A DNA stretch of 64,000 nt from Phytomonospora sp040655735 (GTDB lineage: Bacteria > Actinomycetota > Actinomycetes > Mycobacteriales > Micromonosporaceae), in NCBI RefSeq assembly GCF_040655735.1, contig NZ_JBFAKK010000018.1:1-64000 (forward strand), read 5' to 3'. Every line of letters begins with the position of its first letter. Positions within the stretch are counted from its first letter, which is position 1. A program made the position numbers and the translations under genes. The notes under the pieces are model-generated. The model saw only the letters and a list, made by a program, of their open reading frames with translations. It made no database searches and had not been told where the DNA came from. Shown piece by piece: positions 16,239-24,619 of this stretch.

Positions 16239-17439
16239 ATCGTGTCCGGTGGACGGTCGTGGCGACGGCGGCCGCCATCAGGCACACCGCACCGCAGCCG
16301 GCGAAGAAGAACCCGGCGCCCCATCGCGCCGAGACCAGGCCGGCGAGGGGCAGCAGGATCGGGCTGAGGCCGAGGGTGCACAGGCTCGTGACCGCTGTGA
16401 CTCGGCCGAGGTAGCGGGGCTCGGTGCGGATCTGGAGTTCGCCGGCGCCGAGGACCATCGCGACGCCGCCGGCCAGGCCGAGGGCGCCCGAGCAGGCGAT
16501 CGCGAGACCCGCGCCGGGCACGAAGCCCGTCGCCGCGACCAGGACGCCGCTCGCCGTCAGCGACGCCGCCATCGCCGGGCCGGGGCGGCGGACGGCGGGG
16601 AACGCGACCAGCAGTAGTCCCGAGACCGCGCCGCCGACGCTGAAGGCGCTCAGCAGCGCCCCGAGGACACCGGCGCCCCAGTCGCGCTCGCCGGTGAGCA
16701 GGACGAGTCCGGCGGCGACCGGGCCGCTGAAGCACATCTCGCCGAGGCCGATCACCGCGACCAGTGGCAGGAGTCGCCGGTCGGTGCGCAGGTATCGCAG
16801 CCCGTCGCGGAAGTCGCGCCACGCACCGCCACTGGAGTCCACATCGGACGGTGCCGGGCGCAGGCGCAGGGTGGCCAGCAGGACCAGCGACAGCGCGAAG
16901 AGGAGGCCGGCCAGGGCGAACCCGGCAGGCGCGCCCGCCCAGGTCAAGACGAGCGCCGCGAGCAGGGGGCCGAGGCCATTGCCGATCCGCAGGGCCAGCG
17001 AGCGCATGGCCTGCACGCGGGTCAGCTGGCCGGGGTCGGTGAGGCGGGGCGGGAGAGCGCCGACGGCGGGGATGAAGAGCGCGTCGGCGGCTCCGAAGAT
17101 CAGCGCGACGGCGAACAGGAGCCACAGTCCGCCGCCGCTGTAGGCGATCCCGGCCGCCGCGAGGATCACGACGCAGCGGATCAGGTCGCTGGCGATGACG
17201 ACCCGGCGCGGCCCGAAGCGGTCGGCGAGCACGCCGCCGCCGAGCATCAGCAGAGCTCGGGGCACGGCGCCGGCGGCGAGGACGGCGCCGACCTCGGCGG
17301 GTCCGGCGGCGCGGGTGACCGCCCAGGACAGGGCGAGGAAGTAGACGAGGTCGCCGGTGATCGAGGTGGTGTAGGCGCCGAGCCAGCGCAGGACGGCGCC
17401 GTCGCGGTGGGCGGGACGGGGCGGGGCCTGGAGCAGCAT
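16132..17439 (-). CDS. MFS transporter, drug exporter type
   Basis: 435 residues with about 12 hydrophobic segments; the motif A loop is GGGVLADRFGPRRVVIASD. The last 36 residues (from about CPTGRARLPG) are arginine-rich, unlike a membrane protein tail, and are encoded antisense to the phosphatase gene. The natural stop may have been lost where the repeat ends were inserted near 16240. The start overlaps the ArsR regulator stop (ATGA), so the exporter is coupled to and probably controlled by that regulator. Substrate unknown. Confidence 0.85.
   Translation of the reverse strand: MLLQAPPRPAHRDGAVLRWLGAYTTSITGDLVYFLALSWAVTRAAGPAEVGAVLAAGAVPRALLMLGGGVLADRFGPRRVVIASDLIRCVVILAAAGIAYSGGGLWLLFAVALIFGAADALFIPAVGALPPRLTDPGQLTRVQAMRSLALRIGNGLGPLLAALVLTWAGAPAGFALAGLLFALSLVLLATLRLRPAPSDVDSSGGAWRDFRDGLRYLRTDRRLLPLVAVIGLGEMCFSGPVAAGLVLLTGERDWGAGVLGALLSAFSVGGAVSGLLLVAFPAVRRPGPAMAASLTASGVLVAATGFVPGAGLAIACSGALGLAGGVAMVLGAGELQIRTEPRYLGRVTAVTSLCTLGLSPILLPLAGLVSARWGAGFFFAGCGAVCLMAAAVATTVHRTRSRACPTGRARLPGRSAVSSAEPAGTGRRRCWRRAR
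16226..16253. repeat. Partial palindromic 3'-end repeat (two ends abutting), copy D
   Basis: GGACAAGCCCT (16226-16236) is the inverse of one repeat end (AGGGCTTGTCC) and CGTGTCCGGTGGA (16241-16253) is the other end. The similarity stops at both sides, so only the two ends are present, head to head. It lies between the convergent phosphatase and MFS genes and supplies the phosphatase TAG stop. Confidence 0.45.
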
Positions 17440-17990
17440 CAGTCGTCCAGGAGCGGGAACGCCTGGAGCCGCACGGAGACGACGGCGGCGTCGGGATCAC
17501 CGTCGGCCGCCTGGGCGTGTCCTTCGATGAGGTCGTGCAGTTCCCGCTTGAGCGCGTCGAGGCCGCCGGGGGTCAGGCGCAGGGCGTGGTCGCTGAACAC
17601 CGAGGCGTCGAACCAGTCCTCGGGGAGCAGCGGGACCGTCGCCGAGACGCGGCGCAGCTGGTCGGCGTAGGCCAGGACGAGGGCCTGCGTGTACGCGCGG
17701 CTGTCGGAGCGGTCGCCGGGGAAGGTCGCGGGGTCGTGCAGAGACTGCCGGTGGACCGCGCACCACCAGCGGTCGCGCCGGTTGCCGCGCTCGGTGTCCT
17801 CTTCGATGAGGCCGCCGGAGGCGAGGCGCCGCAGGTGGTAGCTGGCGGCGCCGGAGTCGAGCCCGAAGAGTTCGGCGAGCTGGCGGGCGGTCGCGGGGCC
17901 GTGGCGGCGGAGGCGGTCGAGAAGTGTGAGCCGCATCGGGTGGGCGAGCACGCGCAGGGCGGCGGCGTCGAGGGTCACGTGGTCGGTCAT
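17439..17990 (-). CDS. ArsR/HTH_20-type transcriptional regulator
   Basis: 183 residues. The N-terminal winged helix (ALRVLAHPMRLTLLDRLRRH, ATARQLAELFGLDSGAASYH, LRRLASGGLIEE) is typical of ArsR-like repressors that sense drugs or other small molecules; no metal-binding Cys pair is visible. The C-terminal 90 residues are helical and may form the effector domain. The stop overlaps the exporter start, giving a regulator-exporter operon. A tandem 14-bp direct repeat 19 bases upstream of its start is a good candidate for its own operator. Confidence 0.88.
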   Translation of the reverse strand: MTDHVTLDAAALRVLAHPMRLTLLDRLRRHGPATARQLAELFGLDSGAASYHLRRLASGGLIEEDTERGNRRDRWWCAVHRQSLHDPATFPGDRSDSRAYTQALVLAYADQLRRVSATVPLLPEDWFDASVFSDHALRLTPGGLDALKRELHDLIEGHAQAADGDPDAAVVSVRLQAFPLLDD

Positions 17991-18008
17991 GCGGGGAGTC
18001 TAGCTTCT

Positions 18009-18036
18009 GCGAAGAACTGTTCGCGAAGAAGTGTTC
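18009..18036. promoter_or_regulatory. Tandem direct repeat, likely ArsR-type operator
   Basis: GCGAAGAACTGTTC (18009-18022) is directly followed by GCGAAGAAGTGTTC (18023-18036), identical but for one base. Each unit contains a small inverted repeat (GAAC/GTTC or close). It sits in the divergent spacer between the regulator at 17439 and the lectin-like gene at 18128, where it could control both. Confidence 0.6.
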
Positions 18037-18127
18037 TGCTTTCCTTCCGGCAGGTCACCCGATCGACGGGGGTTCCCATAGCATTGGGGCTCACCCGTCC
18101 CACGGATTCCCTCGCGAGGAGCAGACA

Positions 18128-19240
18128 GTGGACACCGCCCCCGAGCCCGGTGAGCGCGACCGACCGGACGACGCGGTGCGCCCTTTTCCATCGCTGAGGG
18201 ATTCCGGGCGCAGGTCGCGGCGGGGCGCTCCCGCGCAGCGCGGCGAGCCCGTCCCACCGCCCGCCGCGGAACCGGTGACGGAGCGGACGGCGTGGCCGCC
18301 GGCTCGGCCGGACCCGTATGTCGAGCCCTCCACCCCGGTCGCGCCGGTGACTCCCGCACAGGCCCCGACGGTCCGGGTATCGCCGCCCGCGCCTCCACCG
18401 CTCGGCCATCCGGCTCCCGGCTCTCCGGTGAACCCCTACCTCGCACCCGACCCGTACGCCGCTCCCCCGCAGGATCCCTACGCCGTGCCCGGCGCGCGTC
18501 CGGATCCGTACCTCGCACCGGTCCGTCCCGCCACCCAGGAGCCTCTTTCCTCGGCGCCTTGGGCGGCCCCGGCACCGACGTCGCCGCCCGCTCCCCCGCC
18601 CGTACGGACGGGCCGGGGCCTTTGGCGCTACGCGCCCATCCCCGCCGCGCTCCTGCTCGCCGTCGGCATCGTGTGGGGCGCCGTCGCCCTGCGCGACGAG
18701 CCCTCCGGCGACGGCGCCGCGCCCGCGACCTCGGAGTCCAGCGCGGACCCCACGCCGGCGCCTCCGTCGGCCCGGCCTTCCGGGCCGTTGCCCGTGGGCA
18801 CGGTCGCGACCGGCGACTACACGATCAGGCTCGTCGACTCCGGATTGTGCGTGGGCGAGGGCCCCGAGCCGGGCAACACCGACAAGATCGTCCTGGTCCA
18901 GTCCGACTGCGCGACCGCCACGCCGCCGATGGCGCTCAAAGAGTTCACCCCCGGCGTCTTCCAGCTCCAGCTGAAGAACCCGCAGCTGGGCACCGGCTGC
19001 GTCGAGCCGGACGGCCCCGACGTCGAGATGCTCTACCGGGGCGCCGAGTGCGACGACCACGGCACCGCTCCCGAGCAGCTCTTCGGTATCGAGGCGGCCG
19101 AAGGGGGCGGCCACCGCATCCGCAACGCCGCCAGTGGACACTGCTTCTCGGTGGTCGGTGGCGGACTGACCGCCGGGGTCGCGTTCATCCAGGCGCGCTG
19201 CGGCGGCCCGGCACAGGTCTTCACGTTCGAGACGCCGTGA
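18128..19240 (+). CDS. Single-pass membrane protein with Pro-rich cytoplasmic part and ricin-B-like domain
   Basis: 370 residues. Residues 1-165 are proline-rich with repeated DPYxAP units (YLAPDPYAAP, PDPYLAPV); 168-190 form one transmembrane helix (IPAALLLAVGIVWGAVAL); after a Pro/Ser linker, residues 225-370 look like a beta-trefoil (YTIRLVDSGLCV, YRGAECDDH, HCFSVVGGGL, QVFTFE) with paired Cys. The topology suggests a cell-surface carbohydrate-binding domain. The GTG start at 18128 follows GAGGAG. No enzyme motif is visible. Confidence 0.7.
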   Translation: MDTAPEPGERDRPDDAVRPFPSLRDSGRRSRRGAPAQRGEPVPPPAAEPVTERTAWPPARPDPYVEPSTPVAPVTPAQAPTVRVSPPAPPPLGHPAPGSPVNPYLAPDPYAAPPQDPYAVPGARPDPYLAPVRPATQEPLSSAPWAAPAPTSPPAPPPVRTGRGLWRYAPIPAALLLAVGIVWGAVALRDEPSGDGAAPATSESSADPTPAPPSARPSGPLPVGTVATGDYTIRLVDSGLCVGEGPEPGNTDKIVLVQSDCATATPPMALKEFTPGVFQLQLKNPQLGTGCVEPDGPDVEMLYRGAECDDHGTAPEQLFGIEAAEGGGHRIRNAASGHCFSVVGGGLTAGVAFIQARCGGPAQVFTFETP

Positions 19241-19262
19241 CGAGAAACCAGCAGGAGGTCCG

Positions 19263-20270
19263 ATGAAGGTCGCGAGACTGCACGGGATCGGTGACATAAG
19301 GGTCGGGGAGGAACCCGACCCGGTACCGGGTGCGGGCCAGTCGCTCGTGCGGGTGACCGCGATCGGCCTTTGCGGCTCGGACCTGCACTGGTACGGCGAG
19401 GGCGGCATCGGCGACGCACAGCTCTCCGCTCCACTGGTGGTGGGTCACGAGTTCGCCGGAGTGGTCGAGAGCGGGCCGCTGAAGGGCCGCCGGGTCGCCG
19501 TCGACCCCGCGATCCCCTGCCACGTCTGCGAACTGTGCCGCGAGGGGCACCCGAACCTGTGCCTCGACATCGGCTTCGCCGGGCACGGCGTGACCGACGG
19601 CGGGCTGCGCGAACTGCTGGTCTGGCCCAGCTCGCGCCTGCATCCCCTGCCCGACAACCTCTCCGACGCCGACGGCGCCATGCTCGAACCCCTCGGGGTG
19701 GCCGTCCACTCCCTCGACCTCGGACACGTCCGGCTCGGCGACACGGTCGCGGTCATCGGCTGCGGCCCGATCGGGCTGCTGCTCATCCGGCTCGCTCGGC
19801 TGGCCGGGGCCGCGACGGTCGTGGCCTCCGACCCGCTACCGCAGCGTCGCGAGGCCGCGACCCGGTACGGCGCCGACGCCGTCTTCGACCCCGCGTCCGG
19901 CGCGGACGTGAACGAGTTCCTGCGCGAGGCCGTCGGCGTCGGCGCCAACGTGGTGTTCGAGGTCGCCGGCTCCAACGACGCCGTGGCCACCTCGATGCTC
20001 GCCGCCCGCCCCGGCGGCCGGGTCGTCCTGGTCGGCATCCCCGACCCCGACGAGATCGCCTTCCCTGCCTCCACGGCCCGCCGCAAGGGCCTCACCATCG
20101 CGCTCGTGCGGCGGATGAAGGAGGTCTATCCGCGCGCGATCGCGTTGGTCGAGAAGGGACAGGTGGACGTATCGTCGCTGGTCAGCGACCGGTACACGCT
20201 CGACGAGGTGGCCGAGGCCTTCAAGTCGGCGACCGCCCGGCGAGGGCTCAAGACCGTCGTCGAACCCTGA
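19263..20270 (+). CDS. Zinc-dependent alcohol/polyol dehydrogenase (MDR family)
   Basis: 335 residues, the size of L-idonate 5-dehydrogenase or sorbitol/threonine dehydrogenases. The catalytic zinc site shows in GLCGSDLHWYGEG and VVGHEFAGVV; the structural zinc Cys cluster in CHVCELCREGHPNLC; the Rossmann motif in VIGCGPIGLLLIRLA, followed by ASDPLPQR, whose Asp suggests NAD. Such enzymes oxidise secondary alcohols of sugars or polyols. The start has AGGAGG. It follows the lectin-like gene after 22 bases and may be co-transcribed. Confidence 0.85.
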   Translation: MKVARLHGIGDIRVGEEPDPVPGAGQSLVRVTAIGLCGSDLHWYGEGGIGDAQLSAPLVVGHEFAGVVESGPLKGRRVAVDPAIPCHVCELCREGHPNLCLDIGFAGHGVTDGGLRELLVWPSSRLHPLPDNLSDADGAMLEPLGVAVHSLDLGHVRLGDTVAVIGCGPIGLLLIRLARLAGAATVVASDPLPQRREAATRYGADAVFDPASGADVNEFLREAVGVGANVVFEVAGSNDAVATSMLAARPGGRVVLVGIPDPDEIAFPASTARRKGLTIALVRRMKEVYPRAIALVEKGQVDVSSLVSDRYTLDEVAEAFKSATARRGLKTVVEP

Positions 20271-20288
20271 ACGCCCCGCACCGGCGGC

Positions 20289-21092
20289 TCAGCGGAAGTC
20301 GCCGGCGTGGTCGCGCGCCCACTGAACGAAGGTCCGCGACGGGATGCCCGTGACGTCCTGGGAGAGCGGGCCCGGCGCCAAGGGGTCGGTGCCCGCCTCC
20401 GCCATCGCCCTGACCACGGGTTCGTAGCCGACGGCGAGCGCCTCTTCGATGGTGATCAGCTCGATCCTGACCTCGCGGCCGATCGCCTCGCCGATGATGC
20501 GTGCGCGGTCGTACTCGTCGAGCGATTCGGGCCCGCCGAGGGCGTAGGTCTTTCCGGCGTGGCCGGGGCCGGTCAGGGCGGTGACGGCGACGTCGGCCAT
20601 GTCGTCCTCGTGGATCGGGGTGCCGTGGACGCGGGGGAAGGCGGAGCGGATGACACCTTCGGCCCTGATGGACTCCGCCCAGCCGAGTGAATTGCTCGCG
20701 AACATGCCGGGCCGCAGGATCGTGAAGGGGATTCCCGACTCGCGCAGCGGGTTCTCCGCGGCGAGGTGGAGGTCCCCGATCGGGTTGCCGGGGTAGGCCG
20801 CCGCGATCGACGAGAGCATGACGACGCGCTCGACCCCGGCGTCGGCGGCCGCGGCGAGGAAGCCGCCGAAGTCGCCGCGCGGGGCGTAGGTGAAGACGCG
20901 GTCGACGCCGTCGAGGGCGGCTTTGACACTGGCCGGGTCGGCGAGGTCGAGGCCGATGACGCCCACGCCTTCGAGAGGCGGTGTCGCCGAGGGATCACTG
21001 CCGGCGGCGCGCACGTCGGCTCCGGCGGCGGTGAGGCGGGCGACGGCGGCGCGGGCGACTCGGCCGCGCGCGCCGGTGACGAGGATGGTCAC
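20289..21092 (-). CDS. NmrA-like NAD(P)-binding protein (atypical SDR)
   Basis: 267 residues from the GTG at 21092. The N-terminus VTILVTGARGRVARAAVARL is a GxxGxxG Rossmann motif of the NmrA/azoreductase-like SDRs; the catalytic Tyr-Lys pair of classical SDRs is absent (LSSIAAAYPG). These proteins act as NAD(P)H-dependent reductases or redox-sensing regulators. The GTG overlaps the TGA of the TetR gene, so it is coupled to that regulator and is its likely target. It converges on the dehydrogenase, 18 bases apart. Confidence 0.8.
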   Translation of the reverse strand: MTILVTGARGRVARAAVARLTAAGADVRAAGSDPSATPPLEGVGVIGLDLADPASVKAALDGVDRVFTYAPRGDFGGFLAAAADAGVERVVMLSSIAAAYPGNPIGDLHLAAENPLRESGIPFTILRPGMFASNSLGWAESIRAEGVIRSAFPRVHGTPIHEDDMADVAVTALTGPGHAGKTYALGGPESLDEYDRARIIGEAIGREVRIELITIEEALAVGYEPVVRAMAEAGTDPLAPGPLSQDVTGIPSRTFVQWARDHAGDFR

Positions 21093-21721
21093 GGGTTCTC
21101 CTGTTCGGTGGGGTGGGCCGCCAGGGGACACAGGTGGTCCAGGATCCGGCGGATCTGTTCGGCGTACTCCTCGGCGAAGCCGGGGTCGGTGGGGTCGTCC
21201 CCGTAGGCGTCGCGTACCAGCTCGGGCAGCGCGACCGGAGCGATGACCATCCCGATCAGCGCGATCCGGAAGGCCCGCATGTCGATGTCGGCGGGCAGTT
21301 CACCGGCCTCCTGCCGGGCGCGCATGTCGGCGATGTCGGCCTCGGTGCGCGCTTGTCCGTCGACTTCGCCGGGGGCGTCGTCATCGAGGCCGCGCCAGAG
21401 CGTCAGGCGGGTTCCGCGCGGGTCGACGAGCGTGTGGCGGACGAAGCGGACGGCGATGTCGGCGAAGGACGCATCGTCGGTGACGAAGGTCCGCTCGCGC
21501 TCGTGCCAACTCTGCTGGAGAGCGCGGTAGAGGCCGCTCTTGCCGCCGAAGTAGTAGGTGATGAGCTGCTTGTTCACACCCGCGCGGGTGGCGATGTCCT
21601 GTACGCGGGCACCGGCGTAACCGTGGGCGGCGAACTCGTCGAAGGCCGCGTCGAGGAGTTTGGCGCGGGTCCGCTCGGCGTCGCGGCGGCGGTCTTCGGG
21701 TTCGAGGGCGCGGCGAGGCAT
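21089..21721 (-). CDS. TetR-family transcriptional regulator
   Basis: 210 residues. The N-terminal helix-turn-helix is clear: RAKLLDAAFDEFAAHGYAGA, RVQDIATRAGVNKQLITYYF, then GGKSGLYRALQ. The C-terminal ligand domain is variable. It is translated together with the NmrA-like protein (GTGA overlap), so a simple arrangement is a repressor that controls its own operon. A near-perfect 18-bp palindrome 12 bases upstream of its start is a candidate operator. Confidence 0.9.
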   Translation of the reverse strand: MPRRALEPEDRRRDAERTRAKLLDAAFDEFAAHGYAGARVQDIATRAGVNKQLITYYFGGKSGLYRALQQSWHERERTFVTDDASFADIAVRFVRHTLVDPRGTRLTLWRGLDDDAPGEVDGQARTEADIADMRARQEAGELPADIDMRAFRIALIGMVIAPVALPELVRDAYGDDPTDPGFAEEYAEQIRRILDHLCPLAAHPTEQENP

Positions 21722-21732
21722 GCGCCGAACTT

Positions 21733-21750
21733 ATCACCCAACTGGATGAT
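21733..21750. promoter_or_regulatory. Palindrome, candidate TetR operator
   Basis: ATCACCCA-AC-TGGATGAT: arms of 8 bp with one mismatch. It is 12 bases upstream of the TetR gene start and between it and the DUF1801 gene. A further TGGATGAC lies 14 bases to the right, so there may be a second half-site. Confidence 0.5.
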
Positions 21751-21770
21751 TGAAATCCCCGAGTGGATGA

Positions 21771-22205
21771 CTAGTGACGGGTGGCCTCGTAGTGGGCGAT
21801 GTGCTCGTCGACGGAGTTCGCGGCGATCTCGGCGGCGATGACGTCGAGCGCGAGGTCGTCGACGGAACGGAAGCGCACACAGCTCTTGCCCATGTCCAGC
21901 TTCTTTCCGCTGGCCGCCCACCGCTCCCGGAAGGCTTCGCCCGCCTCGCCGTAGACCGACATCAGGTACAGCGACATGTGGTTCTTCTGGGAGGCCAGGG
22001 CCGCGTACGCCAGCGGCTGACCGTTGTAGGTGTCGGGATGGCGTTCGAGCGGGACGACGTACCCGATCATCCCGAAGGACATCTCCTCGCGGTAGCCCTC
22101 GGGGAGGTTCGCCAGGATCAGCCCACGGACGGCCGCGACGGCCTCGCGGCGGCCATCGGGGAGCGCGGCGACGTACTCGTCGACGGTTTCGGCTTCGCTT
22201 CTCAC
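21771..22205 (-). CDS. DUF1801-family protein
   Basis: A 144-residue protein with the YdhG/DUF1801-like pattern: TVDEYVAALPDGRREAVAAV near the N-terminus, EEMSFGMIGYVVP in the middle, then ALASQKNHMSLYL, KKLDMGKSCVRFRSVDDL. The family is widespread and small; function is not established, though the fold resembles a frataxin-like alpha-beta protein. Transcribed in the same direction as the TetR operon but separated by 49 bases holding the palindrome. No partner is evident. Confidence 0.75.
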   Translation of the reverse strand: MRSEAETVDEYVAALPDGRREAVAAVRGLILANLPEGYREEMSFGMIGYVVPLERHPDTYNGQPLAYAALASQKNHMSLYLMSVYGEAGEAFRERWAASGKKLDMGKSCVRFRSVDDLALDVIAAEIAANSVDEHIAHYEATRH

Positions 22206-22243
22206 CAGGTCAACGTAACAGCGCGCGACGCCGGCGGGACCGG

Positions 22244-23935
22244 ATGAACCTGACCGGAACTGTCACACTCCGCTGGAATGATCGGCCCGTGCGGATGTTG
22301 CTGGTACCCGGTGAGGACGGGTCGGGGTGGATCAAAGCCGTCGGCGACGACGGCGCCACTTCCACGCCCGCCGTCGAGTACCCCGACCTCGCCGCCGAGG
22401 TCCGGCGCCGCGAGGCCGCCGAGTCGCCCCGGTGGGTCCTCGCCGACGTCGCCCACGGCTACCCGCCCTTGCTGGCCGCGGGTGCCCGGCTGGCCCGCTG
22501 CCACGACCCCGTCCTCGCCGAGGGCGTCCTGCTCGGCTTCGAAGGGCGCTACGGCGAACCCACCTCGGTCGCCGCGGCGTACGCCCGTGCTCGCGGCCTG
22601 CCCGTTCCCGTCGAGGAGCCCGAGCGGGTGCTGCGGCAGGAGACGCTCTTCGCCGACGAGAAGCCGCGGCCCTCCGGCCGCGAGGAGATCGACCGCCTCG
22701 CCGTCGTCCACGCCGAACAGGTCCGCCGCACCGCTGCCGGCGTCTCCGGGCTCGGGACCCTCGTCGCGGCGGAGTCGGTCGGCGGCCTGGTCGCCGCCGA
22801 GATGACCGCCCAGGGCCTGCCTTTCCGCCGAGACGTGCACGACGAGCTCCTCACCGGAATGCTCGGTCCCAGACCGGTGAAGGGCATGCGCCCGCGTCTG
22901 CTCCAGGAACTCGCCGACCGGATCGCCGAGGCCTTCGGGAAGGTCGTCAACCCCGACTCGCCGCAGCAGATCGTCGCCGCCTTCAAGGCCGCCGGCAAGC
23001 CGGTGGAGTCCACCCGCTCCTGGGTCCTCAAACAGGTCGACCACCCGGCGGTCGAGCCGCTGCTCCAGTACAAGGAGAACGCCCGCATCTGGGTCGCGCA
23101 CGGCTGGACCTGGGCCGACCAGTGGGTCGGCGAGGGCCCCACCCCCGCCGGGCAGCGCCTGCGGCCGGAGTACGTGGTGGGCGGGGTCGTCTCCGGCCGG
23201 TGGGCGACCAACGGCGGCGCGGCGCTCCAGATCCCCAAGGCGCTGCGCAGAGCGGTGACCGCCGACGCCGGCTGGAGCCTGGTCGTCGCCGATGCCGCCC
23301 AGCTCGAACCTCGCGTACTGGCGGCCATGTCCGGCGATGCCGGGATGGCCCGCGCCGCCGGCGAGATCGACCTCTACGCGGCCCTGTCGGACGCCTTCGG
23401 CGGCAAACGCGATGGCGCCAAGATCGCACTGCTGTCGGCGATGTACGGCGGCGGCAGCGCCGACGCGCTGTCACTGCTGGCGGTCATGCGGCAGCGCTTC
23501 CCCGTCGCCTACGCCTACGTCGAGGCCGCCGCTCAGGCGGGCGAGCAGGGCCGCATGGTGCGGTCCTGGCTCGGCCGCACGTGCCCGCCGGCCTCGGCGC
23601 GCTTCAAGAGCATGGGCGCGGGACCGGACGCCACGCGGGCCGTGCGGGACCGGGGCCGCTTCACGCGCAACTTCGTCGTGCAGGGCACCGCCGCCGAATG
23701 GGCGCTGGCGCTGCTGGCATTCCTCCGCCGTCGCCTGCACGCCGAGGATCTGGGCGAGCTGGTGTTCTTCCAGCACGACGAGGTGATCGTGCACTGCCCG
23801 AAATCGCGGGCGGCGAGAGCGCACGAAGCCGTCGATGAGGCGGCCAGGGAGGCGACGGCGCTGCTGTTCCCCGGTACGCCGGTCCGGATCCCGATGCAGA
23901 CGACCACGGTCGACAGCTACGCCGACGCCAAATGA
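22244..23935 (+). CDS. Stand-alone family A DNA polymerase (PolA-like, short)
   Basis: 563 residues, much shorter than PolA because there is no 5' nuclease domain. Polymerase motif A is VVADAAQLEPRVLAAM (for DYSQIELR), motif B is GAKIALLSAMYGG, and motif C is FFQHDEVIVHC. The N-terminal 170 residues are where a 3'-5' exonuclease would sit, but its metal-binding acidic motifs are not evident, so proofreading is probably lost. Actinobacteria often carry this second PolA-like enzyme; a repair or replication role is presumed. Start ATG at 22244; GTG at 22289 is the alternative. Confidence 0.85.
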   Translation: MNLTGTVTLRWNDRPVRMLLVPGEDGSGWIKAVGDDGATSTPAVEYPDLAAEVRRREAAESPRWVLADVAHGYPPLLAAGARLARCHDPVLAEGVLLGFEGRYGEPTSVAAAYARARGLPVPVEEPERVLRQETLFADEKPRPSGREEIDRLAVVHAEQVRRTAAGVSGLGTLVAAESVGGLVAAEMTAQGLPFRRDVHDELLTGMLGPRPVKGMRPRLLQELADRIAEAFGKVVNPDSPQQIVAAFKAAGKPVESTRSWVLKQVDHPAVEPLLQYKENARIWVAHGWTWADQWVGEGPTPAGQRLRPEYVVGGVVSGRWATNGGAALQIPKALRRAVTADAGWSLVVADAAQLEPRVLAAMSGDAGMARAAGEIDLYAALSDAFGGKRDGAKIALLSAMYGGGSADALSLLAVMRQRFPVAYAYVEAAAQAGEQGRMVRSWLGRTCPPASARFKSMGAGPDATRAVRDRGRFTRNFVVQGTAAEWALALLAFLRRRLHAEDLGELVFFQHDEVIVHCPKSRAARAHEAVDEAAREATALLFPGTPVRIPMQTTTVDSYADAK

Positions 23936-23973
23936 GCGGAGCGCGGGGATCGGAAACCCGCACACCGCCGGGT

Positions 23974-24351
23974 TCAGCCGGGCAGGTCGGTCCGCGTGCC
24001 GGGACGCAGGGGACTGTGGCGGGACAGGCGCGCCCAAGCGTCGTCGACGTCTCCGTCGCCGTCGGCGTCGACACCGGCGGCCCTCAGGCGCGCGGCCAGG
24101 TCCGGCCAGGACTCCGGTGTGAGCAGCGCGTCGGCCTCGACGGCGTCGAGGGTGTCCACGTCGGTCTCGGGGCCGGCCTCGCACGCCAGGAGCCAGTACG
24201 CCACGGCACGGGCGAGGGTGAGGTCGGCGCCCACGGTGGTGTCGGGCTCACCGGGCTGCGCTTCGGCCAGGGCGCGCGTCAGCGCGTCGCGCCATGGCGT
24301 CTGGACGGCGGTGGCCTGCCAGTGCTGGAGCCAGGAGCGGGGACCGGTCAT
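23974..24351 (-). CDS. Small protein with an EF-hand-like loop
   Basis: 125 residues from ATG at 24351 (MTGPRSWLQHW). I do not recognise the family. The C-terminal part has DADGDGDVDDAW, which fits the DxDxDG start of an EF-hand calcium loop, but the usual Glu at position 12 is Trp, so calcium binding is doubtful. The rest is helical and acidic. It converges on the polymerase gene 38 bases away. The longer frame to 24501 is rejected because the extra residues are low-complexity. Confidence 0.5.
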   Translation of the reverse strand: MTGPRSWLQHWQATAVQTPWRDALTRALAEAQPGEPDTTVGADLTLARAVAYWLLACEAGPETDVDTLDAVEADALLTPESWPDLAARLRAAGVDADGDGDVDDAWARLSRHSPLRPGTRTDLPG

Positions 24352-24619
24352 GGTGATCAACCGTAGCCAAAAACCTGGCCTACCGACGGATCGACGCCGT
24401 GGCGCGGCGCCCCCCGGTGGCGGCGGAACCGCCTTCCATTCGGGCGACGCGCCGCCGCTTCCCTTGCCCGTCAGGGAGAACCGGCCGCTCTCAAGGCGCA
24501 TGTGACGGTGTCGCCGGGCCGAATTTTCGAGTACCGTCCAAAAGGGAGCGTCGCGGACCGGTGACTACGGGTGCGCGTCACCCAGCCCCCACGCCGGACC
24601 AGCACTTCGAGGACGTCCG

